Part shown: positions 32,162-40,277 of the stretch, one piece after another
Layout of the letters: each line of letters opens with the position of its first letter
Numbering within the stretch: position 1 is the first letter of the stretch
NCBI GenBank assembly: GCA_937871935.1
Contig: CALMQI010000080.1
Coordinates: 1-44,557, forward strand
Reading direction: 5' to 3'
Origin: an uncultured Burkholderiales bacterium
GTDB taxonomy: Bacteria > Pseudomonadota > Gammaproteobacteria > Burkholderiales > Burkholderiaceae_C
DNA: 44,557 nucleotides
Notes under the pieces: model-generated
Told to the model about the DNA's origin: nothing
Databases searched by the model: none
What the model saw: only the letters and a program-made list of their open reading frames with translations
Translations under genes and position numbers: made by a program

Positions 32162-33089
32162 CCTCGGCCACTGCTGGCATGGCGCGATCGGCTTGCCAGC
32201 CGAGCAGTTGTGCGGCCTTGGCGGCGTTCCCGCGGCTGTAGGTGAGGTCGGTGCGGCGCATCAGGGCGGGGTCTTGCCTCACGTGTTCGCGCCAGTCCAG
32301 ACCCAGGGCAGCGAACACCGCGGCGACAAAGTCGCGCAGTGAATACGCATGGCCGGTTGCGATGACGTAGTCTTCTTGGCAGTCGCCTTGGAGCATCGTC
32401 CACATGGCTTGAACGTACTCCGGACTCCAGCCCCAGTCGCGCCAGACGTCCAGATTACCCAGCACCAGCGGCTCCCGGCTGCCGGCGGCGACGTCGAGCG
32501 CCGCCTCGACGACCTTGCGCGTGACGAAACGGCGCGGCCTGAGCGGCGACTCGTGATTGAACAGGATTCCGGTGCACGCCTTGAGTCCGTACGCCTCCCG
32601 GTAGTTGGCGACCAGCCAATGTGCGGTGGACTTGGCCACCGCATACGGGCTGCGCGGGTGGAAGGGCGTCGTTTCGTCGGCGGCATCTGTGCCCGTGTCG
32701 CCGAAGCACTCGCTCGAGCCGGCGTTGTAGAAGCGGATGGGGCGGTTGAGGAAGCGCAGCGCCTCGAGCAGATTCAACGTGCTCGAAGCAATGCTCTCAA
32801 GCGCCTCGGCCGGTTGCTCGAAAGACAAGCCGACCGAGGTCTGCCCTGCCAGGTTGTAGATCTCGTCCGGCAGCGCCCGGTCGATGGCTTCGAGCACGCT
32901 GCGGAAGTCGCGTGGAGCCATGGACACCAGGCGAACGCGGTCTTCGATGCCCAGGCGCCGCAAGTTCGCCAGCGGCGCCACCTGGGCGTCGCGCGAAGTG
33001 CCCCAGACTTCATAGCCCTTGGCCAGGAGCAGCTCGGCCAGATAGCTGCCGTCTTGCCCGGAGATTCCGCAAACCAGCGCTCTAGGCAT
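32091..33089 (-). CDS. GDP-mannose 4,6-dehydratase-like enzyme
   Basis: A 332-residue NAD(P)-dependent short-chain dehydratase/epimerase. The Rossmann motif is CGISGQDGSYLAELL, and the catalytic set appears as SSECFG plus YAVAK. Gmd-specific stretches are ILFNHESPLRPRRFVTRKV, LGNLDVWRDWGWSPEYVQAMW and YVIATGHAYSLRDFV. Gmd converts GDP-mannose to GDP-4-keto-6-deoxymannose, the precursor of GDP-fucose, GDP-rhamnose and perosamine. No matching reductase or aminotransferase lies in the window. It starts at ATG 33089, overlapping the upstream glycosyltransferase by 8 bp. The 528-residue track ORF is partly out-of-frame read-through. Confidence 0.86.
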   Translation of the reverse strand: MPRALVCGISGQDGSYLAELLLAKGYEVWGTSRDAQVAPLANLRRLGIEDRVRLVSMAPRDFRSVLEAIDRALPDEIYNLAGQTSVGLSFEQPAEALESIASSTLNLLEALRFLNRPIRFYNAGSSECFGDTGTDAADETTPFHPRSPYAVAKSTAHWLVANYREAYGLKACTGILFNHESPLRPRRFVTRKVVEAALDVAAGSREPLVLGNLDVWRDWGWSPEYVQAMWTMLQGDCQEDYVIATGHAYSLRDFVAAVFAALGLDWREHVRQDPALMRRTDLTYSRGNAAKAAQLLGWQADRAMPAVAEAMVVQLRAQRLADAAEPARDRTK

Positions 33090-34194
33090 CGTGCACTCCG
33101 CGTTTGCAATCCAGACGCCGGTACAGCGCCAGTGTTTCGTCAGCGCAGCGGTCCCAGGAGAACCTGCGCCGTTGCTCGCGGCCACGCTCGCGCAGTCGCT
33201 GGCGCAGTTCGTCGGAACCGACGACGCGTTCGAGTGCCTCACGCATGGAGTCGAGGTCGGTCGGATCGAAGTACTCACCGGCGTCGCCCACCACCTCCGG
33301 GATGCTGCTCGTGTCGCTGCACACCACGGGGCAGTCGCAAGCCATGGCTTCCAGCGGCGGCAGACCGAACCCCTCGTACAACGACGGGTACACGAAGGCC
33401 AGGGCGCCACCGTACTGGCGTGCCAGCTCGGCGTCGTCGCCACTGCGGTGCACGATGCGCGCGCGCGCGACTTCCGCACGGTCGATCGCTTCCCACTCCG
33501 CCGCGACGAGCGCCCCGCCTCCGAAGCACGCGATGCGCACGTCGCGCAGCAGCGTCGACGCGCCCACCGCAGCGACCAGGCCGAGAAAGTTCTTGTAGCC
33601 GCCGCGCTCGCCCACGTACAGCAGGTACGGCGCGTCGTCGGATGCCATCGGGCTCGGCGGCGCGTCGAGGTTCGCACTGAGGTAGATCACGGAGACCTTG
33701 GACTCGGGTACGCGCAGCGTCTGGACCAGGTCGCGACGCGTGCTCTCGGATATGCAGATCACGTGATCGGCGCGCGCGACGGCACGGCGCTTGGCCTCGG
33801 GGGTGGGGTCGTCGGGCGAGAAGCGGGAGGCAAAGCGCTCATGGATCATGTCGTAGACCGTGAGCACGCGCAGGGCTTTCGGATGCTCCAGCAGCGGGCC
33901 CCAGAAGTAGGTCTCGTGGATCACGTCGGGTTGCAGCCTGGCTGTCGTGCGTCGCTCCACGATGCGCGCCGCCAGGCGCGAGAGCTTTCCCAGGCGTTTC
34001 CAGCGCGACGACGGCCACCCGATGACCAGCGGCGCCGGCAAGGAGGAGAGGTATTCGTTGCGGTGATGCGGAGCGAGTATGCGCGTCGTGACCGAGGCGT
34101 CACGCGCCAGCCGCGCGGCCAGCTCGCAAAAGTAGCGCGAGATGCCGCCGTAGCTCTGTTGGCGGAAGATCTGTGCGTCGTACAGGACTATCAA
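33082..34194 (-). CDS. Glycosyltransferase family 4
   Basis: A 370-residue GT-B transferase close to mannosyl- and rhamnosyl-type enzymes. The N terminus reads LYDAQIFRQQSYGGISRYF, the linker has LTVYDMIHERF, and the donor domain has LLYVGERGGYKNFLGLVAAV and SLYEGFGLPPLEAMACDCP, the EX7E motif. DSSIPEVVGDAGEYFDP-like residues follow. It starts at TTG 34194, since no ATG fits the conserved start, and no Shine-Dalgarno is visible. It overlaps the Gmd-like gene by 8 bp, so the two probably act in one pathway, perhaps transferring a GDP-6-deoxysugar. The exact donor is not evident. Confidence 0.9.
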   Translation of the reverse strand: MIVLYDAQIFRQQSYGGISRYFCELAARLARDASVTTRILAPHHRNEYLSSLPAPLVIGWPSSRWKRLGKLSRLAARIVERRTTARLQPDVIHETYFWGPLLEHPKALRVLTVYDMIHERFASRFSPDDPTPEAKRRAVARADHVICISESTRRDLVQTLRVPESKVSVIYLSANLDAPPSPMASDDAPYLLYVGERGGYKNFLGLVAAVGASTLLRDVRIACFGGGALVAAEWEAIDRAEVARARIVHRSGDDAELARQYGGALAFVYPSLYEGFGLPPLEAMACDCPVVCSDTSSIPEVVGDAGEYFDPTDLDSMREALERVVGSDELRQRLRERGREQRRRFSWDRCADETLALYRRLDCKRGVHDA

Positions 34195-34282
34195 GAGCGG
34201 CGCAAAGTTCTTGGTGAACCCGGATCGGATGCGCCTAGGCTAGCACGCCCGCGGGGTGAATCCGATGGGGCGGCGAGCGCGA

Positions 34283-35527
34283 TCATGGTCGGGTCAACCG
34301 CGGCCGGCGCGAGCAGTCGAACATGGGCTCGTCGCCCTCGGCCACACCCCAGTGCAGCCAGGCCGGAGCCTTGAGGGAAGCGTCGAGGAGGGGCCGCCAG
34401 CCCAGCCGCGCCTGCAGCAGACAGGCAGCCCACGCGGTGCGGAAATCCAGGCTGCCGATGCGAATGGCCACCGCCTTGCCCGGCTCGACACCGAGCTCCA
34501 TGCAAGCCCAAGGCAGCAGCACGTGAGCCGCCCTCTCGGCGAGCCGGCGCAGCTCACGCCCGCGAATGCGCAGGATCAGCCACACGATCGCGCTGCGCAG
34601 GGGGTTCACGCGCCGACCCGCGGCGTTGCGCAGATGGAGGCTCCACGCTGGCGCGCCGTTCCCGGGCTGCATACGGGGCAAGCCGAGAAGTCCCGCGGCG
34701 AAGAGGTGATCGATCTTGAAAGGGCCTTCCCACCAAGCCGGCATGGCCCTGCTGAGCAGGCGGTACCAGAGATGCTCGACGAACCACTCCAGATCATCCA
34801 GGCGCTCGCCGGTCGCGATGGACATCTGCTCCCGGGGTCGCAGGCCACGCTGCTCCAGCTCCGGCAGCATGCGGGCGAAGAGCCCGAGAAACACGTCCTG
34901 CATGCCGCTGACGCCGCCTGCATCGTTGGTGCGGCTGCCCTCGTGCACGCGGTATTCGATGATCGGCTCGCGCACGTGAACGAACTCGGCGCGGCCGTAT
35001 GCGGCAATGCAGAAGCGAACGTCGTCGGCCACGTCGCGCACGCTGAAGCCGCCGACCAGCCGCCCCAGTTCGGTGGTGGCGGCGAAGGGCACGCCGAGCG
35101 GGTCCAGGCTCAACAGGCGCGGCAGGTCGAACGCGCCGCGGCGCAGGACGCCGATGCGCTTGCCCGTGCCATCGATAACCCGCGTGTCGCAGTAGGCCAA
35201 TCCCAGCGCGTGGCCGCGCAGCGCTTCGCGCATGGCGCTCACATAGCCGGGATGCAGGTTGTTGTCGGTATGCAGGTAAGAGAACATCTCACCGCGAGCG
35301 CGTTGGAGCATCCAGTTGAGGCAGGCGCCGGGGTCCATGCGCTCAGCGATGTGATGGAACCGAATGCGCGGGTCGGTGAAGCCTCGCATCAGCTGCGGCG
35401 TCGCGTCGGTGGAGTTGTCCAGGATCCACAATTCCCAGTCCGGATCGTCCTGCGCGAGCACGCTGCGCACTGCGTCGCCGATGTAGTGCGACTGGTTGTA
35501 CGAGGGCATCAGCAGGAGAAATGGCAT
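34283..35527 (-). CDS. Glycosyltransferase family 2
   Basis: A 414-residue GT-A transferase. The first 200 residues are the catalytic domain: PFLLLMPSYNQSHYIGDAVR, then the acceptor-side LWILDNSTDATPQL, and the DxD-like FSYLHTDNNLHPGY near residue 90. The remaining half is helical and Arg/Leu-rich, without recognised domain. It probably adds one sugar to an O-antigen or exopolysaccharide unit at the cytoplasmic face. ATG 35527 is the clear start. It lies 88 bp upstream of the GT4 on the same strand and is divergent from another GT4 at 35699. Confidence 0.88.
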   Translation of the reverse strand: MPFLLLMPSYNQSHYIGDAVRSVLAQDDPDWELWILDNSTDATPQLMRGFTDPRIRFHHIAERMDPGACLNWMLQRARGEMFSYLHTDNNLHPGYVSAMREALRGHALGLAYCDTRVIDGTGKRIGVLRRGAFDLPRLLSLDPLGVPFAATTELGRLVGGFSVRDVADDVRFCIAAYGRAEFVHVREPIIEYRVHEGSRTNDAGGVSGMQDVFLGLFARMLPELEQRGLRPREQMSIATGERLDDLEWFVEHLWYRLLSRAMPAWWEGPFKIDHLFAAGLLGLPRMQPGNGAPAWSLHLRNAAGRRVNPLRSAIVWLILRIRGRELRRLAERAAHVLLPWACMELGVEPGKAVAIRIGSLDFRTAWAACLLQARLGWRPLLDASLKAPAWLHWGVAEGDEPMFDCSRRPRLTRP

Positions 35528-35687
35528 GGCGGCTCCGCGACGCGCATTCTCGCAGCCTGGGCTGCCGGACCGTGCGCCGCCGGGTCAGGCGGACACCCGG
35601 GAGAGGTCGGCCATCCTCGCAGACGCGACATGCGCTCTTCTACCTGCATGCCGACTGTGCCCCGGACGCGCGGTGCGACGGCCTGAC

Positions 35688-35693
35688 TATGAT
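35688..35693 (+). promoter_or_regulatory. -10-like hexamer TATGAT for the GT4 gene
   Basis: TATGAT ends 5 bases before the ATG at 35699, so predicted initiation lies at or within the start codon. No Shine-Dalgarno is present. Confidence 0.4.
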
Positions 35694-35698
35694 CGACC

Positions 35699-36775
35699 AT
35701 GGTTTCGCCTGCGACACGCCGCATCGGCCTCAGCTTCGGCAACACCGGTTCGTTGCAGGACGGCCTGGGCGAGTTCGTGCTGCAGATCGGCCGTCGCATT
35801 GCCGCCGCGGCGCCGGCCTGGCGCGAACGCGACGGCATCGGATTCGACATCCACCTGCGCGAGTCGCATGTCGGCCTGTTCGGCGATGACGTGGGTTACC
35901 TCGTCGTCAAACGCTGGCAGCGGTATCGGCACGTGCGCCCGGTGCGCTACGAGCTCTGGCACACATTGCATCAGCTGAGCAAGTACCTGCCGCCGCGCGA
36001 CGTCGGTCCGCGCGTGGTGACGGTGCATGATCTCAATTACCTGCACAACCCGCGGGCGTTCTCGCGCTGGCGGCACGAGCGGCGCACCGGTGCGTTGATG
36101 CAGCGCACCGACCACGTGGTGGCGATCAGCCGGCACACCGCCGACGACGTGCGCCGGCATCTGCGGTGGACCGGACCGCTGGAGGTCATCTACAACGGCG
36201 CGCGTGATCTGTCGCATGCGGCGCAGGAGCCGCTGTCCGGTGTCGACGCGAGCCGGCCGTTCCTATTCCACCTCAGCCGCATGTCGCCGTCGAAGAATCC
36301 GCAGGCTATCCTGCAGCTGGCGGCGGCGTGGCCCGACATGCGCTTCGTGCTGTGCGGCCCGCCGGGCGACGACGCGAAGGCCCTGCGTGCCCGGTCGCAT
36401 CCGCCGAACGTGGTGTTCCATCTCGGCATCAGTGACGCGCAGAAGGCCTGGGCCTTCGCGCATTGCGCGGGTTTCCTGTTCCCCTCGCTCACCGAGGGCT
36501 TCGGCCTGCCGCCGATCGAGGCCATGTACTTCGGCCGCCCTGTTTTTCTGGCGCGGCGCACCTGCCTGCCCGAGATCGGTGGTGATGCGGCCAGCTACTT
36601 CGACGACTTCGATCCGACCACCATGCGCCGGGTGGTCGAGCAGGGCCTGGCCCGCGGGGCGCAGCCCGGGCGCTCGGCGCAGATCAGGGCACACGCCCAG
36701 CGCTTCGACTGGGATCGTGCGGCCGCCGACTACCTCGCCTTGTATCGGCGACTGATCGGACTGCCGCCCGCCTGA
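35699..36775 (+). CDS. Glycosyltransferase family 4
   Basis: A 358-residue GT-B transferase. The N-terminal domain includes RIGLSFGNTGSLQDGLGEF and VVTVHDLNYLHNPRAF, and the donor domain FLFHLSRMSPSKNPQAIL and SLTEGFGLPPIEAMYFGRP (EX7E), ending RFDWDRAAADYLALYRRL. It resembles the GT4 at 33082 in its C-terminal motifs, so the two may be distant paralogues. It may act on LPS core or O-antigen; rfaE1 begins 27 bp after the stop. The ATG at 35699 is the first possible start of the conserved domain. Confidence 0.9.
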   Translation: MVSPATRRIGLSFGNTGSLQDGLGEFVLQIGRRIAAAAPAWRERDGIGFDIHLRESHVGLFGDDVGYLVVKRWQRYRHVRPVRYELWHTLHQLSKYLPPRDVGPRVVTVHDLNYLHNPRAFSRWRHERRTGALMQRTDHVVAISRHTADDVRRHLRWTGPLEVIYNGARDLSHAAQEPLSGVDASRPFLFHLSRMSPSKNPQAILQLAAAWPDMRFVLCGPPGDDAKALRARSHPPNVVFHLGISDAQKAWAFAHCAGFLFPSLTEGFGLPPIEAMYFGRPVFLARRTCLPEIGGDAASYFDDFDPTTMRRVVEQGLARGAQPGRSAQIRAHAQRFDWDRAAADYLALYRRLIGLPPA

Positions 36776-36790
36776 GCAGGGGTGCGATGG

Positions 36791-36796
36791 CAGAAT
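36791..36796 (+). promoter_or_regulatory. -10-like hexamer CAGAAT for rfaE1
   Basis: CAGAAT (four of six consensus bases) ends 6 bases before GTG 36803; predicted initiation is on the G of that codon. Confidence 0.3.
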
Positions 36797-36802
36797 GCCT
36801 CG

Positions 36803-37777
36803 GTGAATCCACCGATCCACCGGGGCGTCCGGCCTGACCTGACGGTCGCGCTGCCGTCGGCTGAACGCCTGGCGCGCAGCCGCGTGCTGGTGGTCGGAGA
36901 CGCGATGCTCGATCGCTACTGGTTCGGCGGTGTCGAACGTATCTCGCCCGAGGCGCCGGTGCCTGTCGTGCGCGTGACGCGCGAGGAGATGCGCGTCGGT
37001 GGCGCGGCCAATGTGGCGATGAACGTCAAGTCGCTCGGCGCTGCCTGCACGCTGCTCACGGTCGTCGGCGACGACGCGCCGGGCCGCAGCCTGCGCGAGC
37101 TGCTCGAACAGCAGGGCGTTGCCGCGGTGCTGGGCACCGACCCGCAGCTGCAGACGGTGGTCAAGCTGCGCGTCATCGGCCGCTCGCAGCAGCTGCTGCG
37201 CATCGACTTCGAGAACCAGCCCGACCACGAGGTGCTGCAGCTGATGCTGGCCGACTTCGAGCGGCTGCTGCCCGAGCACGACCTCGTGCTGCTGTCCGAC
37301 TACGGCAAGGGCGGCCTCACGCACGTGGGCCGCATGATCGAGCAGTCGCGTGCGGCCGGCACTCCAGTGCTGGTCGATCCCAAAGGCAGTGACTTCAGCC
37401 GCTATGCCGGGGCCACGGCGATCACGCCGAATCGCCACGAGCTGACCCAGGTGGTCGGCGCCTGGAGCGACGAGGACGATCTCGTCGAGCGCGCCCGGGC
37501 ACTGCGCCAGCGCCTCGGCTTGCAGGGACTGTTGCTCACCCGGTCTGAAGAGGGCATCAGCCTGTTCGACGATGGCGGCCACCTGCGCCTGCCGACCGCG
37601 GCGCGCGAGGTCTACGACGTCACCGGCGCCGGTGACACGGTGATCGGCACGCTCGCCGCCATGATGGCAGCCGGCCTGTCGCTGCGCGAGGCCGCCGCCT
37701 ATGCCAACCGGGCCGCCGGCATCGTGGTCTCGCGTTTCGGCACGGCGGCGGTCAGTCGGGCCGAGCTCGAGCATTGA
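36803..37777 (+). CDS. rfaE1: D-glycero-beta-D-manno-heptose-7-phosphate kinase
   Basis: The kinase half of the bifunctional HldE/RfaE, here separate (HldA type). It phosphorylates heptose 7-phosphate at C1 in ADP-heptose synthesis for LPS core. The roughly 324-residue protein is a PfkB ribokinase-type enzyme with VLVVGDAMLDRYWFGGVERI, then ISPEAPVPVVRV, GGAANVAMNV and the catalytic DVTGAGDTVIGTLAA near residue 281. Start may be GTG 36803 or the track's GTG 36782; neither has a Shine-Dalgarno sequence. The adenylyltransferase rfaE2 follows 79 bp downstream with a repeat between. Confidence 0.93.
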   Translation: MNPPIHRGVRPDLTVALPSAERLARSRVLVVGDAMLDRYWFGGVERISPEAPVPVVRVTREEMRVGGAANVAMNVKSLGAACTLLTVVGDDAPGRSLRELLEQQGVAAVLGTDPQLQTVVKLRVIGRSQQLLRIDFENQPDHEVLQLMLADFERLLPEHDLVLLSDYGKGGLTHVGRMIEQSRAAGTPVLVDPKGSDFSRYAGATAITPNRHELTQVVGAWSDEDDLVERARALRQRLGLQGLLLTRSEEGISLFDDGGHLRLPTAAREVYDVTGAGDTVIGTLAAMMAAGLSLREAAAYANRAAGIVVSRFGTAAVSRAELEH

Positions 37778-37791
37778 CATGACCGCCCCGC

Positions 37792-37852
37792 AGCCGCTGC
37801 GTCTCCGCCCCCCGAGGGGACGCTCAGCCGCCTTGCGGCCTGGCGACGTCTG
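37792..37852. repeat. Dispersed intergenic repeat, copy A
   Basis: This stretch between rfaE1 and rfaE2 has CCGCCCCCCGAGGGG followed by CAGCCGCCTTGCGGCCTGGCG. It parallels copy B at 41921 (GTCGCCCCCTTGAGGGGG, then CAGCCGCCAGGCCGC) in order and spacing. Confidence 0.5.
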
Positions 37853-37856
37853 ACCG

Positions 37857-38357
37857 ATGGCGTGCGACCCCAGCGACGACCTGCTGCGCAAACTGCTGCG
37901 TCGCGACGACGCCGCCGCCATCGGCCGGCTTGCGCGGCCGATGGTCTTCACCAACGGCGTGTTCGACATCCTGCATCGCGGCCACGTCAGTTGTCTGGTG
38001 GCAGCGCGTGCGCTCGGTGCCAGCCTGGTGATCGGCCTGAACAGCGACGCATCGGCACGCGGCCTCGGCAAGGGGCCGGACCGACCGCTGATTCACGAAC
38101 TCGACCGCGCCTGCGTGCTCGGTGCGCTCGAGGCCGTGAGCGCGGTGCTGCTGTTCGACGAGCCGACGCCGCTGGACTTGTTGGCCGCCTGCCGACCCGA
38201 CGTCTACGTGAAGGGTGGCGACTACGACGTCGAGCAGCTGCCCGAGACGCCACTGGTGCGCAGCTGGGGCGGCCGCGCGCTGGCGCTGCCTTTCGTCGAG
38301 GGGTATTCGACGACTGCCCTGGTGCAGCGCATCGGACGGGGCGCAGCATGGCCATGA
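37857..38357 (+). CDS. rfaE2: D-glycero-beta-D-manno-heptose 1-phosphate adenylyltransferase
   Basis: The adenylyltransferase half of HldE as a separate protein (HldC type), forming ADP-D-glycero-manno-heptose. The 166-residue cytidylyltransferase-fold enzyme has VFTNGVFDILHRGHVSCLVA with the HxGH-type motif, LVIGLNSDASARGLGKGPDR and YVKGGDYDVEQLPE. The start is ATG 37857. The usual partners gmhA, gmhB and hldD are not in the window. The waaF-like gene starts 55 bp downstream, consistent with a heptose-core operon. Confidence 0.94.
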   Translation: MACDPSDDLLRKLLRRDDAAAIGRLARPMVFTNGVFDILHRGHVSCLVAARALGASLVIGLNSDASARGLGKGPDRPLIHELDRACVLGALEAVSAVLLFDEPTPLDLLAACRPDVYVKGGDYDVEQLPETPLVRSWGGRALALPFVEGYSTTALVQRIGRGAAWP

Positions 38358-38412
38358 CGCGGCTCTGGCATGGCCTGGGTATGGTCAGCGCGCACGACAC
38401 GCCTCGCACGCG

Positions 38413-39417
38413 ATGACGCATGCCGTTGCGGCCAAGCCGCTGGTCGTTCGCATTCGCAACTGGGTCGGCGACGTGGTGCTCGGTATGCCGGCGCTGCGGC
38501 TGATCGAGTCGCATGGCTATCAGCTGCACATCGTGGCGCGCGGCCGCTGGGCGAGCGCGCTGCTGGCTGGCACGTCGTGGCCGGTGTCGATCCAGCCGCA
38601 GGGCCTGAAGCCCAAGGTGCAGCAGCTGCGCGAGCTGAAGCGCGCATGCAGTGCGCTCGATCCTGGCTTCGCGCGCCGCGAGAACGCCTTGCTGCTGCCG
38701 GTGTCGCTGTCGAGCGCGCTCGAGATGCGGCTTGCCGGCCTGCGCGCGGTGGGCGTGGCCAAGGAGGGCCGAACGCCGTTGCTGGCGCGTGCCGAGCCGT
38801 GGGCGCGCAGCGGCCACGAGCTCGAGCGCTATTGGGACATCGCCTGCCGCTTCCTGCGCGTGCAGCAGCCGCCGCCGCGCGACATCGAGCTGCCGGTGCA
38901 GCCGCACAAGGCGCACGAAGCGGCACAGCTGCTCGCCGCACATGGCATCACCGGCGGCTATGTGATGGTCTGCCCGTTCGCCGGCGGCCGCGCCGCCACG
39001 GCCGACAAGGCCGACAAGAAGTGGCCCGGCTTCGAGGCTTTCGTGCGCCTGGGCGCCGCGCGGCTCGGCCTGCCGCTGGTGGTCAATCCCGGGCCGGGCG
39101 AACACGAGGCGGCGCGCCAGCGTTATGGCGCCGCGTGCAGCCTGGAAGGTGGCGACCTGGCGATGTACGCAGCGCTATTGCAGAAGGCGTCGCTGGTGGT
39201 CGCCAACGACACCGGCCCTGGCCACATGGCCGCCGCACTCGGCCGCCCGCTGATCAGTGTGCTGGGCCCGACCGACGCGGCGCGCTGGGCACCCTGGGGC
39301 CGGCACGTCCACGTGCTGCAGAGCCCTCGCGTGGGCGAGACGACCGATTGGCCCGACGTGGAAGAAGCGCTGGCGCTGGCTCGCCGTGTGCTGGCCACGG
39401 GCGGCGGCGGCGCCTGA
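38413..39417 (+). CDS. waaF: Glycosyltransferase family 9, heptosyltransferase II-like
   Basis: A 334-residue GT9 enzyme that transfers heptose from ADP-heptose to the LPS inner core. It has LVVRIRNWVGDVVLGMPALR with the GD catalytic aspartate, VMVCPFAGGRAATADK and KKWPGFEAF in the donor domain, and NDTGPGHMAAALGRPLISVL near 260. ATG 38413 is taken as start; the longer track ORF is read-through. Its place after rfaE2 and the RNWVGD motif favour WaaF over WaaC, which is also present at 40913. The exact linkage formed is inferred. Confidence 0.85.
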   Translation: MTHAVAAKPLVVRIRNWVGDVVLGMPALRLIESHGYQLHIVARGRWASALLAGTSWPVSIQPQGLKPKVQQLRELKRACSALDPGFARRENALLLPVSLSSALEMRLAGLRAVGVAKEGRTPLLARAEPWARSGHELERYWDIACRFLRVQQPPPRDIELPVQPHKAHEAAQLLAAHGITGGYVMVCPFAGGRAATADKADKKWPGFEAFVRLGAARLGLPLVVNPGPGEHEAARQRYGAACSLEGGDLAMYAALLQKASLVVANDTGPGHMAAALGRPLISVLGPTDAARWAPWGRHVHVLQSPRVGETTDWPDVEEALALARRVLATGGGGA

Positions 39418-39444
39418 GCGGCTGGACGCGCGGCTGCCGCAGGT

Positions 39445-40209
39445 TCAACCCGCCACGCGAGCCTGCCACAGCTGGCCGAGCGCGTAGCGGACACGCCGCC
39501 ACTCGTTGCCGAGTCGGTAGGCAAACGCGGGCAGCCGCCGTGTCCAGTGGAACTTGCGCGAGCGTCCGGGCGCTGTCGGGGCGATCGTCGTGGCCACTTG
39601 CTGGTCGTGGTGGGCCGCCAGCGGCGTGACAAGGCGAATCTGCAGACCGAAGCGCCAACCCTGGTCGTACACATGATCGTAGGGCAGGGTCATCGGCAGC
39701 AGCTGCTGCAGATAGACGGCTGCTGCAGTGCGGTTGATCACATACGCGCTCGCGCCGGTGCAGCGCGACAGCATCACCGCCAGCCAATGGTCGGGCGTGA
39801 GCGGACGCACGCGCACCGGCGTGCCCGAGTGCACGCCGGAGATCTTCACCATGTCCCAGTGGGCGGGGCATTCGAGCAGGGCGCGCAGCACGGCCGGCAG
39901 CGCGGCGTCCGGTTGCACGTCGTCCTCGAGGATCAACGCCGCGCGTGCATTGCTGTCGAGGAACTGCCGGATCGCCTTCACGTGCGACAGATAGCAGCCG
40001 ATCTCGCCCGGCAGCGAGCTCATGCCGTGCCGGCGCTGGTAGGTTGCTTCGTCGATCGCCTGGCTGCGCTCGGCTTCGCTGAGCTGCCGACCGTCGACCG
40101 CCGGCACCCGCGTGAAGGGAAGATCCAGTGCCTGCAACGCGGCGTCGATGCGGGCGAGCCGGTCGACCGACCGGTCGAGATTGATGACGAGGACCTGCAG
40201 ATCGTTCAC
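39445..40209 (-). CDS. Glycosyltransferase family 25
   Basis: A 254-residue LPS glycosyltransferase of the LgtB/LpsA type, often galactosyl- or glucosyltransferases. The start (M)NDLQVLVINLDRSVDRLAR is a family hallmark. Then come FTRVPAVDGR, LPGEIGCYLSHVKAIRQFLD and the metal-binding ALILEDDVQPD near residue 96, with PLPYDHVYDQGW-like residues later. The GTG at 40209 is the start. It is the only minus-strand gene in the heptose block and converges on waaF with a 27-bp gap. It is divergent from DUF4254. Confidence 0.9.
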   Translation of the reverse strand: MNDLQVLVINLDRSVDRLARIDAALQALDLPFTRVPAVDGRQLSEAERSQAIDEATYQRRHGMSSLPGEIGCYLSHVKAIRQFLDSNARAALILEDDVQPDAALPAVLRALLECPAHWDMVKISGVHSGTPVRVRPLTPDHWLAVMLSRCTGASAYVINRTAAAVYLQQLLPMTLPYDHVYDQGWRFGLQIRLVTPLAAHHDQQVATTIAPTAPGRSRKFHWTRRLPAFAYRLGNEWRRVRYALGQLWQARVAG

Positions 40210-40230
40210 GTTCGGCCGCCTGTGCGTCCG

Positions 40231-40245
40231 TAATCGGATAATCGG
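40231..40245. repeat. Direct repeat TAATCGG-A-TAATCGG
   Basis: Two copies of TAATCGG one base apart lie in the 68-bp region between the GT25 and DUF4254 starts. They could be an operator or chance; they overlap the DUF4254 -10-like hexamer. Confidence 0.35.
40237..40242 (+). promoter_or_regulatory. -10-like hexamer GATAAT for DUF4254-waaC
   Basis: GATAAT matches the -10 consensus at five of six bases and predicts a leader of about 29 nt. Confidence 0.4.
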
Positions 40246-40277
40246 CCGGTCGCATCCTATCAGCCGAGCCGCCCACG

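Noticed and set aside
32349-35686. Long plus-strand ORFs (443, 427 and 476 codons) across the Gmd, GT4 and GT2 genes
   Set aside because: They are shadows of the minus-strand genes, which carry recognisable catalytic motifs throughout; the plus frames have none.
40231-40245. TAATCGG pair as a CRISPR- or iteron-like element
   Set aside because: Only two copies of 7 bp; no further units or replication gene nearby.
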